A stretch of 64,000 bases of DNA. Origin: Achatina immaculata (Eukaryota; Mollusca; Gastropoda; Stylommatophora; Achatinidae). Position 1 is the first letter of the stretch, and every line of letters starts with the position of its first letter. Below the pieces are notes generated by a model that did no database searches, was not told the DNA's origin, and saw only the letters and a program-made list of their open reading frames with translations. The DNA lies in the NCBI GenBank assembly GCA_009760885.1, contig CM019719.1:24746084-24810083 (forward strand). Direction: 5' to 3'. Position numbers and translations under genes: made by a program. Below are positions 1 through 11,454 of this stretch, one piece after another.

Positions 1-90
1 ATAAAGTTCCAGTTGTGTCCCATTTAATAAAGTTCCAGTTATGTACCATTTGATAGAGTTCCAGTTGTGTACTATTTGATAGAGTTCCAG
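1..90. repeat. 26-bp tandem repeat, partial array at window edge
   Basis: The core GTTCCAG recurs at 6, 32, 58 and 84, a 26-bp period with about 3.5 units. The first unit is cut by the window edge, so the array probably continues to the left. Confidence 0.85.
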
Positions 91-1124
91 ATCTACGTTC
101 ACTGCAGTCGACGACACGAAGATGGTGAGGACAGGACTAAGGGCGAATAGGTTACGATAAACTTACGTTGATACAGACGTAGATTATGATAGCCTGAGTG
201 AAGACTGAGGCTGTACACAAGAAACACGTTTCTTAGCAGGCTCCACCAGTCCAAACTGAGGAACACACCATTACGTTACGTCCATCATGACCGAGTGGGC
301 CAGCGTGCTTGTCCAGCTCTGGTTAACATGCCCTATTAAACCAGCCAACGTCCAGCCACAATCAGCCTTCTGCTCAAAATCTGTCATCATCATCATCTTC
401 TTCTTCCTCTTCTTCTTCGAATATTCTCAGCTGTCAAGCCGAATATCCTTGAGAACGCAGCATTTCGCCCCTGATCATCGACGTCGTCATACAACTTGGT
501 CTGGACTATTCTTGGTGATGACCACATGTACCTTCTTTTTTTTTCTCCTCATACATACAGAACAACCCTGCAGATGATTCCGGGCTGTCATTTTTTTTCC
601 CACTGCCACAGGTGCACTCATCAGCTGTGCCTACCTGGAGCTGTCACCAAACAATGAACGAAGGAGTTTTTCTTCTCTAAACCTGGCACGTAGACCAGTC
701 TGACCTTCTGTCCTTCACTATTCAACTTTCCCTCTCCCGGCAGCACTCACTTCAATACAAGTATTACTAAAATAAGATAATTTTCCGTATTCAAGAATAC
801 AAATAAAGCATATTTAAAACAAACAAATTCAGACTCTAACAGCCGGAAATTTTAACAAGTATTTCAAAATTTACTTGAGATAAATTCGACAGTTACTGGC
901 ATATTTGTTCGCTGTTAACAACAAGGGGCAATAACTCAGTGACTCCCTTACAAATGGCGGCGGTTAAAATGGCTGATTATCACGGTCGGCAAATATTTGC
1001 CGTGTGTCCCAGTTTTAAAAAAAAAATGTTTGTTTGAAGTAGTGTCTTGTTTGATAGCTCGTATGTACAAGCTTGCTGGTTATAGGCCTTTGCGATTATG
1101 CCGAAGGTATGAACAGTTAAATAA

Positions 1125-1127
<3 letters not shown>
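91..1127. other. No gene seen; unique AT-rich sequence
   Basis: A 96-codon frame at 287-577 is rich in T-run-encoded Phe and Ile and matches no family I know. A stretch near 225-250 weakly resembles the R2 retroposon (cagcaggctccaccag-like). The motif ggggcaataactc at about 927-939 resembles a short motif I associate with mollusc non-coding DNA; this is from memory and was not checked. Confidence 0.5.
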
Positions 1128-1164
<37 letters not shown>

Positions 1165-1184
1165 TATAAATATATATATATATA
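1128..1184. repeat. (TA)n microsatellite
   Basis: Alternating TA broken only by a short ACACA and by AAA. It encodes the Tyr-Ile repeat of a spurious minus-strand frame. Confidence 0.95.
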
Positions 1185-1590
1185 CTTACAATTCCGTGAC
1201 GAATGATTGCAGCTGCAATCATTCTTCTTCCCATGTTTTCTCCCTTCTTGATTTAGTTAGAAATGATTTGTCAGAATGAAAGTTTGGATAAATTGTAAGT
1301 TTACTTTCAAACAGAAGATAGGACAGGTCTAATGTTAACCAGTGACAGAAAAGGTCGAATGTTAACCAGTGACAGATTAGTCACCACCGAGGCCCCTAGG
1401 TTAAACTTTGTACGGGGCCCCTTCCGACACGTACCGTTCATCTCCTGATATAAAATTCATAAACGATAAATTATTTCCCATTTTTTTCCCCTGAAGCCGG
1501 ACCCTCTGCCCTTCCGGGCCCCCATTATTTAAGCCTCGTGAGCCTACCGGATAATCAGCCACTGGAGTCATTACTTTCTGTCCATAACAC
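1185..1590. other. No gene seen
   Basis: Includes a 24-bp direct repeat around 1330-1375 (the phrase gttaaccagtgacaga occurs twice). From 1390 to 1540 there is a GC-richer patch with gggccc-type words. No frame or promoter can be supported. Confidence 0.5.
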
Positions 1591-1597
1591 ACGTTAT

Positions 1598-2310
1598 ATT
1601 TGTGAAGATTTCTCCATCTCACGTGTTATATTTGTTAAGATTTCTCCATTTCACGTGTTATATTTGCGAAGATTTCTCCATTTCACGTATTATATTTGTT
1701 AAGATTTCTCCATTTCACGTATTATATTTGTTAAGATTTCTCCATTTCACGTATTATATTTGCGAAGATTTCTCCATTTCACGTATTATATTTGTTAAGA
1801 TTTCTCCATTTCACGTATTATATTTGTTAAGATTTCTCCATTTCACGTATTATATTTGTTAAGATTTCTCCATTTCACGTGTTATATTTGTTAAGATTTC
1901 TCCATCTTACGTGTTATGTTTGTTAAGATTTCTCCATCTCACGTGTTATATTTGTGAAGATTTCTCCATCTCACAGGCTAATTTTGTGAAGATTTCTCCA
2001 TTTCACGTTATTTTTTAGAAGATTTCTCCATCTGATGTGTTATTTTGTGAAGATTTCTCCATCTCACGTTATTTTTGTGAAGGTTTCTCCATCTCACACG
2101 TTATTTGTGTGAAGATTTCTCCATCTCGCGTTATTTTTTAGAAGATTTCTCCATCTGATGTGTTATTTTGTGAAGATTTCTCCATCTCACGTTATTTTTG
2201 TGAAGATTTCTCCATCTCACGTGTTACAGGTGTGAAGATTTCTTCATCTCACACATCATATTTGTGAAGATTTTTCCATTTCAAGTGTCATATTTGTAAG
2301 TTTTACATGA
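1598..2310. repeat. 32-bp minisatellite, about 22 units
   Basis: The word gatttctccat recurs at a 32-bp spacing (for example 1641, 1673, 1705). Units become irregular (29-33 bp) after about 1960, as expected of older array edges. Because 32 is not a multiple of 3, the 86-codon frame through it cycles through three readings of the unit and is not a gene. Confidence 0.95.
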
Positions 2311-3384
2311 AGGTTACAATAAATTCAGATAAACCAATGCCAGGATATGGTATCTCCGTTTTGCTCTTGAAGTTTAAAAGAAAGGAGTCATGCCCAGAAC
2401 AGAGTTACAAACGCCTAAAAGTTACAAAAAAATGTCACCACTTGATCGCTGCGCTGTCTTTGGTAGAAGCGTCACGGAAGATTGAATTCATTCCTGTGGG
2501 GCTTTGGACACCCCTCCCCCCCCCCCTCCCTTTTTTTAAAACTTTCAGAGTTACTGAGGCGAAAGTGGGTCAAGAAATCTATTAAGAAACATGTTAGTTT
2601 ATAAAGGATATGAAAGTTCTTTCTTTTCTTTTTTTTTTTTAAATGGAAAGGGAGAAAGGACTTGGACGCGGGAAAACCCAGCAGAAGCGGAGAACTGTGG
2701 GTAGAGCAAAGATTTATCGTCAGGGTATATGAAACTCTTTATGCTAACCTAGTGCAGCGTGTGAGATCTCTAATAGAGGGCTATTGTGGCAAAGTTTATT
2801 ACATTTTATTGATTTCTATGTTACTTTGTAGCGATCATGCCTCACGCAACAGTCTTTACAAGACAAAATGCCCGATCTGGGCTTGTTTGTTATTTTCCCA
2901 TTTCGTTTGTGGTCGCTTGAGGCGAGTGAGGCCAGCTGTAATAAAGGCCAACATTTGAATTTCTATTACATTATTCTCTGTTCCCGTGTTTTTGAAACTA
3001 AAATTTCATTCGATGTAGTGGTGATATTAGATCTGAAGAATGTTGAGTTCATTTGGAAGCTTTAGAGTTTGAGTACAGAGACGGCTATACAAACTAATAA
3101 GATATCGTGTAATGGGGCAGTGATTTGGATATGATGGTGTGAATGTGATGGTGGTTGAGATGAAACTGGTAGTAGTAGAGTTGAGATGGAGATTTATAGA
3201 GAAAAAAAGGATAAAAAAGGACTTTTTTTTCTTAAAATGGAGGGTCTGTCTTGACAAGTGTTTTAGGGGATTATGGGGCATATGATTAATATGTTTCCAT
3301 AGATTTTTGCTATACTGTAGTTATATGCTTGTCCTTTCGTCTGCTTGAAACGAGGTCTTTTTTTTTTTTTACTTTTGCCTTTTT
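2311..3384. other. No gene seen; mixed unique sequence
   Basis: Contains a C/T homopolymer run at about 2512-2536, a T run near 2630 and T runs at 3358-3395. Four frames under 100 codons overlap here on both strands. None has recognisable motifs or splice-like neighbours. Confidence 0.5.
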
Positions 3385-4125
3385 TTTTTTTTGTCTGCTT
3401 GGTACAAGACGGCCTCTTATTTTTGTCTGTTTGGAACACACATGTCTCTTGTACTTTTGTCTTTTTGTTTGCTTGGTACAAGCATGTCTCTTTTACTTTT
3501 GACTCTGTCTCTGCTGAGAACAAATAGGTCTCTTTTACTTTTATGTCTTCTAAGAACAAATAGGTTTCTTTTACTTTTTTGTCTTCTAAGAACAAATAGG
3601 TCTCTTTTACTTTTATGTCTTCTAAGAACAAATAGGTCTCTTTTACTTTTTTGTCTTCTAAGAACAAATAGGTTTCTTTTACTTGTTGTCTTCTAAGAAC
3701 AAATAGGTTTCTTTTACTTTTTTGTCTTCTAAGAACAAATAGGTTTCTTTTACTTTTTTGTCTTCTAAGAACAAATAGGTTTCTTTTACTTGTTGTCTTC
3801 TAAGAACAAATAGGTTTCTTTTACTTTTTTGTCTTCTAAGAACAAATAGGTTTCTTTTACTTGTTGTCTTCTAAGAACAAATAGGTTTCTTTTACTTTTT
3901 TGTCTTCTAAGAACAAATAGGTTTCTTTTACTTGTTGTCTTCTAAGAACAAATAGGTTTCTTTTACTTTTTTGTCTTCTAAGAACAAATAGGTCTCTTTT
4001 ACTTTTTTGTCTTCTAAGAACAAATAGGTTTCTTTTACTTTTTGTCTTTTTGTCTTCTAAGAACAAATAGGTCTCTTTTACTTTTTGTCTTTTTGTCTTC
4101 TAAGAACAAATAGGTCTTTTTTTTT
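3385..4125. repeat. 36-bp minisatellite, T-rich, about 17 units
   Basis: The word cttctaagaacaaatagg recurs every 36 bp (3547, 3583, 3619, 3655), then at 35 or 36 bp. The first three units (3410-3520) are divergent. A 36-bp unit keeps frames open, so both strands show repetitive pseudo-proteins. On the minus strand the repeat is 12 residues (like FLEDKKVKETYL). No start, signal or flanking gene structure supports translation. Confidence 0.95.
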
Positions 4126-4427
4126 ACTAAGGATCTGTGGCCAGAAAGATTTTACAATTTCTTTTCTAGGATGTTGCATGGAGAGAGGTTAACTTAGACT
4201 CCCTTCAGTGTTCTCCCCCAGTGTGTGTTTGGATAACTGGCAGCTTTGGTGTCATATTGTTTGTTTGTAATGATGTAACGTATTGAGTTTTGATTATTAA
4301 GTTCTATGTGTGGAGAATATATTTCTTAAATGTAGCAGGATCTCTGTACACGGCCTAAAAGACCAGGGTTTTTTTTTCCGTTCTGTCTGACATACTAATC
4401 TATCGCCGACGTAGCTCATGGGACAGT
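4126..4427. other. Short unique spacer between two arrays
   Basis: About 300 bp of unique AT-rich sequence. No frame or family recognised. Confidence 0.5.
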
Positions 4428-5950
4428 GAAGTGCTCAAACAAAGCCACACAGCTTTTCTGGACATTGAGGTGCTCAAACAAAGCCACACAGCTTTCTGGA
4501 CATTGAAGTGCTCAAGTAAAGCCACACAGCTTTCTGGACAATGAAGTGCTCAAACAAAGTCACACAGCTCTCTGGACACTGAAGTGCTCAAACAAAGCCA
4601 CACAGCTTTCTGGACATTGAAGTGCTCAAGCAAAGCCACACAGCTTTCTGGACACTGAAGTGCTCAAACAAAGTCACACAGCTCTCTGGACACTGAAGTG
4701 CTCAAACAAAGCCACACAGCTCTCGGGACATTGAAGTGCTCAAACAAAGCCACACAGCTTTCTGGACAATGAAGTGCTCAAACAAAGCCACACAGCTTTC
4801 TGGACATTGAAGTGCTCAAGCAAAGCCACACAGCTTTCTGGACACTGAAGTGCTCAAACAAACGCACACAGCTCTCTTGACATTGAAGTGCTCAAACAAA
4901 GCCACACAGCTTTCTGGACACTGAAGTGCTCAAACAAATTCGCACAGCTCTCTGGACACTGAAGTGCTCAAACAAAGCCACACAGCTTTCTGGACATTGA
5001 AGTGCTCAAACAAAGCCACACAGCTCTCTGGACGTTGAAGTGCTCAAACAAAGTCACACAGCTCTCTGGACACTGAAGTGCTCAAACAAAGCCACACAGC
5101 TCTCTGGACATTGAAGTGCTCAAACAAAGTCACACAGCTTTCTGAACATTGAAGTGCTCAAACAAAGCCACACAGCTTTCTGGACACTGAAGTGCTCAAA
5201 CAAAGTCACACAACTCTCTGGACATTGAAGTGCTCAAACAAACGCACACAGCTCTCTTGACATTGAAGTGCTCAAACAAAGCCACACAGCTTTCTGGACA
5301 CTGAAGTGCTCAAACAAATTCGCACAGCTCTCTGGACACTGAAGTGCTCAAACAAAGCCACACAGCTTTCTGGACATTGAAGTGCTCAAACAAAGCCACA
5401 CAGCTCTCTGGACGTTGAAGTGCTCAAACAAAGTCACACAGCTCTCTGGACACTGAAGTGCTCAAACAAAGCCACACAGCTCTCTGGACATTGAAGTGCT
5501 CAAACAAAGTCACACAGCTTTCTGAACATTGAAGTGCTCAAACAAAGCCACACAGCTTTCTGGACACTGAAGTGCTCAAACAAAGTCACACAACTCTCTG
5601 GACATTGAAGTGCTCAAACAAAGTCACACAGCTCTCTGGACACTGAAGTGCTCAAACAAAGCCACACAGCTTTCTGGACACTGAAGTGCTCAAGCAAAGC
5701 CACACAGCTCTCTGGACACTGAAGTGCTCAAACAAAGCCACACAGCTCTCTGGACACTGAAGTGCTCAAGCAAAGCCACACAGCTTTCTGGACATTGAAG
5801 TGCTCAAACAAAGCCACACAGCTCTCTGGACATTGAAGTGCTCAAACAAAGCCACACAGCTCTCTGGACACTGAAGTGCTCAAACAAAGCCACACAGCTC
5901 TCTGGACACTGAAGTGCTCAAACAAAGCCACACAGCTCTCTGGACATTGA
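4428..5950. repeat. 38-bp satellite-like array, about 40 units, with 10-mer higher-order repeat
   Basis: The unit begins gaagtgctcaaacaaagcc and repeats at exactly 38 bp. Unit variants (cacacagctttctgg or cacacagctctctgg; cactg, cattg or cgttg) are mixed. The block 4846-5242 is identical, base for base as I compared it, to 5226-5622. That is a 397-bp match at an offset of 380 bp, or ten units. The right edge runs directly into an R2 retroposon fragment at 5951. Confidence 0.97.
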
Positions 5951-6185
5951 AACAACAAAGAACCTGTCCCACGACTCAGATGGAACCTTCAGTAACAGAC
6001 ATGACTAATGGGACAGGGCATGTTATAGACTCCGTGACAGTGGAGTCTGCTAAAGAAGCATTGCACCCTTCTCTGGTTTTTGGCTTTATAAAGGATTTGT
6101 AAAAATAGCCGCCCGTTATCCATTCCCCATCCGACAAGATGCTTGTGTTTTGGTACCTTCAACACACTATCAGCAAGGAAAATTC
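5951..6185 (+). mobile_element. R2 retroposon, 5'-truncated degenerate copy
   Basis: Shows the R2 landmarks in order: ctgtccca, cagtaacag, gtggagtctgctaaagaag, ttgcac, aatagccgcc and gcaaggaaaattctgctc. R2 is a roughly 330-bp non-coding repeat seen throughout this window; sense is taken toward its GAA- or A-rich end. The upstream third of R2 is missing here and the 38-bp array stands in its place. Confidence 0.7.
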
Positions 6186-6310
6186 TGCTCGCATCCCAAG
6201 GAAATTATAATAACAACAGCAACGACAGTATCTAGATCTAAGTATTAAAAAGAATCACGGGATATTGAATCCATCTACGTCATTACTGTCCCCTGGAACG
6301 AAAAGAATCA

Positions 6311-6321
6311 GTGACAATAAT
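6311..6321. repeat. Left target-site duplication of R1 copy A
   Basis: GTGACAATAAT here is repeated exactly at 7769-7779, immediately after the (GAA)n tail. The 11-bp direct repeat brackets the element. Confidence 0.85.
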
Positions 6322-7768
6322 GGTTCTAAGGAATGTTATAGCCGGAGGTGGGGTGTGGGATACGCTCTCCACTCCAATTAAATGTCTCCAAAGTGTGCGT
6401 CTCAAATAGACTCTGACAGTCAAGTCCAGCTCCTGGCCTTCTCCTGACAGAATTGTTCAAACTGACAGGAGAAGGGGCAAATGTGAATATCTGGCGCCTG
6501 AAAACCAGTCGTTCTGGTATATGAGAGTCATGTTTGGTAGATCATCTACAGCAGCTGGCGAGATTCTCATCTGCCATGCGTGGAGTGGAGCTCCTCCCGG
6601 CCAATGAAGAAAGGTGCGATTATGGGTTGCCGTGCGGCACTGTGGAAAAAGGTGAAAGAAAGGAGCTACTGAAGTAATCAGTAGTATCAAGGTCAGGACT
6701 GCTCAAATCACGGCACTTCTGCTCTGGAGGTCGGCCACGTCCTATGTGCATTCATACCGGGCGAGTTGCCTGAACCAGCTTAACCCAGGGCTGGCGAGAA
6801 TCTTCCGATTCCGCGCGTGGAGTGAAACTCCTCCCGGCCAATTAAGAAAATGCAGAAAAACAATTAGGGTTGCCGTGAGGTGCCGGTTGTGAAAAGGTGA
6901 TGGAAAGGATAAAGTGAAGATTAATCGGTATGTCCAGTAGTCTCGCGGCGAGAGCTACTCATACTACGGCACCTCTGCCCTAGAGGCCGGCCACGTCCGA
7001 TATACACCTATACTAGTGAAATATGCTTAAACCGCCTTAAACCAGGGGTGAAACTTGATGGCTACTCATGTCACGGTACCTCCACTCTAGAGGTCGGTCA
7101 CGTCCTAAATACGCCCATACTGGGATAATACGCCTAAACCGGCTCAACACAGGGGTGAAACTCACTAGTGGCGTGGATTCATCCTACTGGACAAAAGCTC
7201 CGTCCTGGTCACAACTAGGAAGGGTAGCGGCCACGACCACAAAACGCTGAAGTCGGAGACACTGGACCAGGGCAGTCTAGATAGGCAACCACCTCTCACC
7301 CGGCGGGGATGTATGCGTATCCTAATCACGCTGAGGTTTTCCGGTGAGAAAGTCCAACGCTGGACTGGATGGGCAACCACCTCTCACCCGGCGGGGATAC
7401 ACATGTATCTCAAAACTCGTCAAGGTTTTCCTATGAGAAAGTCCAACTCTGGGCTGGGTGGGCAACCACCTCTCACCCAGAGGGGATATACTGATATCCA
7501 AAACACGTCGAGGTTTTCCGGTGAGAAAGTCTAACTCTAGATTAAACTGGTGCAATGAAAACCACGGTGTCAGGCAATCCCGCTTCAGAGACCCACCGAG
7601 AATACAGGGTCAAGCCCCGCGATACTCTGAACCTCTTGTGGTCCTCTCGGGGATCTCGTGTGGTCCTTTCAGGGGAACCACGGGACCTATCAAGGACCAC
7701 AGGAGTAAATTCAGTAGTATCACGGGGCGGTCTTGGTGGTAGAAGCGAACGAAGAAGAAGAAGAAGAA
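6322..7768 (+). mobile_element. R1 retroposon copy A, complete, 1447 bp, non-coding
   Basis: Starts GGTTCTAAGGA and ends in (GAA)n, bracketed by an 11-bp perfect target-site duplication. Those are hallmarks of target-primed retroposition. The interior is modular: a 5' leader, two related modules of about 236 bp (starting 6554 and 6790, each opening GCTGGCGAGA), a partial third near 7030, three 88-bp units (7284, 7372, 7461, opening GGCAACCACCTCTCACC), and a 3' domain with GTGGTCCT-rich words. No frame exceeds 94 codons and none is shared with the other complete copy (61555-62959). I do not recognise the family. It could be a very long SINE or a non-autonomous LINE derivative. Confidence 0.85.
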
Positions 7769-7779
7769 GTGACAATAAT
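7769..7779. repeat. Right target-site duplication of R1 copy A
   Basis: Exact repeat of 6311-6321, directly after the GAA tail. Confidence 0.85.
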
Positions 7780-7819
7780 AGTTAAAACTAGGGTCAGCAA
7801 AGAGTGTGAGCTGCACTAA

Positions 7820-7970
7820 TTCGTAGCATAGCTAACTGCCATCTCTTCCTCATGGCTCTTGGCTCATAAACATACCACCTACCTACCATCTTTTCCTCGT
7901 GGCTCTTGGCTCATAAACGTACCAGCTACCTACCATCTCATCCTCGTGGCTCTTGGCTCATAAACATACC
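7820..7970. repeat. 47-bp tandem repeat, 3 units
   Basis: The word ggctcataaacataccac-like occurs at 7861, 7908 and 7955, a 47-bp period. It is followed by a T run (7990-8004) and CTG/TTG trinucleotide tracts near 8082-8140. Confidence 0.85.
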
Positions 7971-8234
7971 AAAGCAGGTTCGCAACTCTTTTTTTTTTTT
8001 TTTTGCTGTTAGAACACTATTTGGCCATTTGTTACTTGTACAAACTATTTTCTCCAGTTGTATTCACGATTCACTGCCTGTTGTTGTTGTTCTTGCTCTT
8101 ACTGCTGCTGCTGCTGCTACCGTTATTGTTGTTGTGAATTCACCGTGTTTATTGAAGTTCCAGAAATACTCATGAACAGCCATGAATATTTCATTAGCCC
8201 AGGAAGCAGCAGTGTTTAGTGCGTGATTCATTTA

Positions 8235-8416
8235 ATCATTTGCATGTCCCTCGTGGAACTTTGCCTCCCTAACAGCACTCCTGTAGGCCTCTCGGTTGTG
8301 AGCAAGATGGCCTGCTGCTGATGCATCCATTTGCAGTTCATAAACGGTGTCTTGCAGCCGTCTTCGCCTTGGTCTTCCTCTCTTTCTTTTTCCCATTATG
8401 TACCCTTCCAAGACGG
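8235..8416 (-). mobile_element. LINE 3' fragment (reverse transcriptase C-terminal tail), family L1
   Basis: The minus-strand reading keeps the tail motifs LEGYIMGKRKRGRPRRR, then LQMDASAAGHL, NREAYRSAVREAKF and GHAND before the stop. This basic GKRKRGRPR block is typical of the region after the reverse transcriptase domain in non-LTR retrotransposons. Related pieces lie at 30040-30978, 40768-41240 and 60836-61212. Only about 60 codons remain, so the piece is strongly 5'-truncated and dead. Confidence 0.85.
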
Positions 8417-8689
8417 TGACAGAATAATACTGTTTAAGACGTGATAGCTCGTTATTTACCAAGAAGCAATACTTTTAAAGGCGTGATATCTTGTTATATT
8501 ACCAAGAAGTAATACTTTTGGGGGGTTTAAATAACATCAGTTATCTACCGGGAGGGTGAAAAAAGCGAGGACAGAAAGAGAGAAAAGACAGTAGGGTCGT
8601 CATTCAGAATAACAAAAAAAAAAAGCTTAAAAAATCAGCTCTTCAAAGATCAATTAATCTTTCAAGATGCTGTCCGATTTCGCAGTCAG
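8417..8689. other. Spacer between LINE fragment and R2 copy
   Basis: Unique sequence with an A run at 8611-8622 (the poly-A-like stretch before aagctt). No frame supported. Confidence 0.4.
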
Positions 8690-8985
8690 TGACCCATAGC
8701 TGACATGTCAGCGTCAAGGTTGACGAATCACAGCCCTGTCCCGCTTCTCCGTTGTCACCCCCCTAGTAACAGCCCTAGTTTGGCTAAAGGACATAGATTG
8801 CCATAGGTCCCACGGCGGTGGAATCTGCTAAAGAAGTATTGCACATTCCCTTCTTGCTAGCTCCACTTTAGGCCGAAAAAAAATTAACCGCAGTAACCCG
8901 GTTCCAAGCCGATGCTGTGCCTCAACACCTTCGCCTCATCGGCCACAGTTCCAGGCAGGCAGAAAAAGAAGAAGAAGAAGAAGGT
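8690..8985 (+). mobile_element. R2 retroposon copy
   Basis: Reads from gtcagtgacccatagctgac through ccctgtcccgcttctccg, gtggaatctgctaaagaag, ttgcacattccc and gatgctgtgcctcaacacc, and ends in (GAA)n at 8966-8983. This copy shows the tail clearly and helps define R2 orientation. Confidence 0.85.
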
Positions 8986-10139
8986 CTTTGACTAAGTGGC
9001 CTAACCTTATTACAACAGCAGAAACATCAAGAAGCTCTCTCTCGGATCGGAAAAAAAGGGAGTTAACCCCATCTGACGATTTGAGTTTTATGCTTTTATC
9101 ACTCAATTTCCTGCATATCACTTAAAACTTTGAACAAAAAATTACAACATAAGCAAAAAATATTTAGTGTAAATATACTTAAATTCTGTAAAGCTGATCA
9201 CAGTTTTAGAATTAGAACAGAAAATGATGCAGTAACTCTAGAATTTTACTGCAAACTGTGCTAATTTATGCAAGAAAATGACAGCTGGGGCAATATCCCT
9301 GAAGCGAAGAACATAATGAAGGAATATAATAAAATAGTAAAGGAAAATAATAATAATATAATAAAGGAAAGGCAAGCTGACCGTCCCAAAGATGTCCAGG
9401 AAACACTGACCGAGAAGAAAGATGTGAAACACTGGGCTTATTAAGCGCGTGAAAGGAACTGTGGGTAACGCGATGAAGACAGCGTGAATGAAAACGACGT
9501 TAGCGGTGTCTAGAGCTGACATTTTGTTGAATGGACTCTGTTGGTGCGCCGTGAGTTCATATTGATCGCTCTACTCTGAGGTCTCGCCAGCCAAGCATTA
9601 TCTGTCCGAATAAACTAGTTCTTCTCCCAGACAATTACCAGCCTCAACCTCTGCTGTACCCCCCGCCTTCCTCATTTTCATCTCTCCTTGGTTTCCACTG
9701 AGAGCACCATCTAGATAATCTCCTTATGTCCAGGCGTGGTTCTAAGGGTCGTCAGTTTTGGGGACAATTTACGCAATAAATCTGCTTCCTTTGCAGAGTC
9801 CCTCAAGTCTTGTAAGTAACTAAAGGTAACAAATGGAAGTGAATCGTGGACAATGAACAAACACACAGACGCTCATCAGCAAATATGCCTCCGGTCTGAC
9901 TGCTGCCATGATGGACTTTCTCTGCCTTTCTGTCTGATTCTGGTGATTTTGACGATGCTGTCGTAGATTTCTTCCTGTATTGCGTATCACAGAGCAAGGA
10001 GAAACAAATCTTTTCATGCAAACTGCAAAGACGAGCTTCTTAATAAGCTCCATCACAGCAGGAACTACATATACATTCCTATTACATAATCCAAGCTGTT
10101 GTACACAGATAATTTCCGGGGAGCATTGCAGGTAAGTGG
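8986..10139. other. No gene seen; unique sequence
   Basis: Overlapping short frames (61-94 codons) on the minus strand share no motif with a known family. The interval 9300-9380 is AAT-rich. There is no splice-site pattern I would defend. Confidence 0.5.
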
Positions 10140-10650
10140 GATAGGGTTTTTGATGGTTATAGTTTACTGTAACGTTTGATGAGATTGGTTTTTGCTGGTT
10201 ATAGTTTACTGTAACGCTTGATGAGATTGGTTTTGGCTGGCTATAGTTTACTGTAATGCTCGATGAGATTGGTTTTTGCTGGCTATAGTTTACTGTAATG
10301 ATTGATGAGATTGTTTTGGCTGGCTATAACAGCTATGATGTTGGAAGTTTTGGTTGGCTATAGCTAGTGTAATGCTGGAGATTTTGGCTGGCTATAGCAG
10401 CTGTGATGTTGGAGGTTTTTGGTGGTTATAGCTGTTGTGATGTTGGACGCTTTGGCTGGCTATAGCTGCTGTGATGTTAGAGGTTTTGATTGGTTATAGC
10501 TGCTGTGATGTTAGAAGTTTTGGTTGGTTATAGCTGCTGTGATGTTAGATGTTTTGGTTGGTTATAGCTGCTGTGATGTTAGATGTTTTGGTTGGTTATA
10601 GCTGCTGTGATGTTGGAGGTTTTGCTGGCTATAACTGCTGTAAAGCTGGA
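10140..10650. repeat. Compound minisatellite: 42-bp units, then 34-bp units
   Basis: The first part repeats agtttactgtaa at 10161, 10203, 10245 and 10287 (42 bp). The second repeats gctgctgtgatgtta at 10533, 10567 and 10601 (34 bp). Both unit types share ggctatag, so the 34-bp unit may be a deletion derivative of the 42-bp unit. Confidence 0.9.
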
Positions 10651-11454
10651 TTTAAGTATACGATTCAGGAGGGTGACCTAATGCTAGAAGATTCGTTAAA
10701 ATGTAGCACTGAAATGTGAATTCTAAAGAAGCTGGAAAATATGAAGACCTTTCGAGTGCAAGAAGTTTTTTTTGTTTTTTTGTTTTCGCGGAGTGTAAGG
10801 CATTATAAAGTAAATAGACGACTGGATTGAATATCATCTTTTGTGAGCGGATAGTGTCCCCTGGTCAACAGATGACCTCAGTGAGCCAGACGTCAGATTA
10901 TTTTGTCCAGTATTGATTACAGACAAATAGCATCTTGAAATCTGTGGCCATTTTTCGTGGCGAATGCTGGTTATATTTCTTCTGCTGTTTTCCATAGTAC
11001 ATTATGACAAATGGAAAACTACAGCCGGAAAACACATTGCACCAACAAAGTCATCGTTGACAGCCATTGTCAGTGGGTAACTGTAAAGCTAAATGATGTT
11101 TTATTCGCAGAAAGTCAGGCTACTCGCATTATTGTACCACAAGAGCTCTGGCTATTTTATTTATTTCTGGCTAATTGCAAGATCATATTTCATTGAAAAT
11201 ACGGCGCAGTTAAACTGAAATTGTAGACAATTTTTTTACTGTTTATCTGGACTCATTCACTGGTGTGTGTGTGTGTGTGGGGGGGGGGGGGGAAGAATGA
11301 CACACTTTCTGTTTTTGAGACGGATATTTTGTTATTCAAATTCAAGTAAAATCACCTTTTATTTTGTGACCCTCCTCTAAAATTCTAGTGGCAGACCTGC
11401 AGACCTTTTCCTGGCACACCTGATGGCAACTGGCGATATAAAATGTTGATTAAA
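10651..11454. other. No gene seen; contains (GT)n and G run
   Basis: (GT)n followed by a G run at 11264-11293. Two frames of 61 codons (one per strand) have no recognisable features. Confidence 0.5.

Noticed and set aside
4428..5950. Regular 38-bp repeats, considered as a CRISPR array
   Set aside because: Units are contiguous with no unique spacers and the surroundings are clearly eukaryotic. It is a minisatellite. The same holds for the 29-bp, 32-bp and 36-bp arrays.
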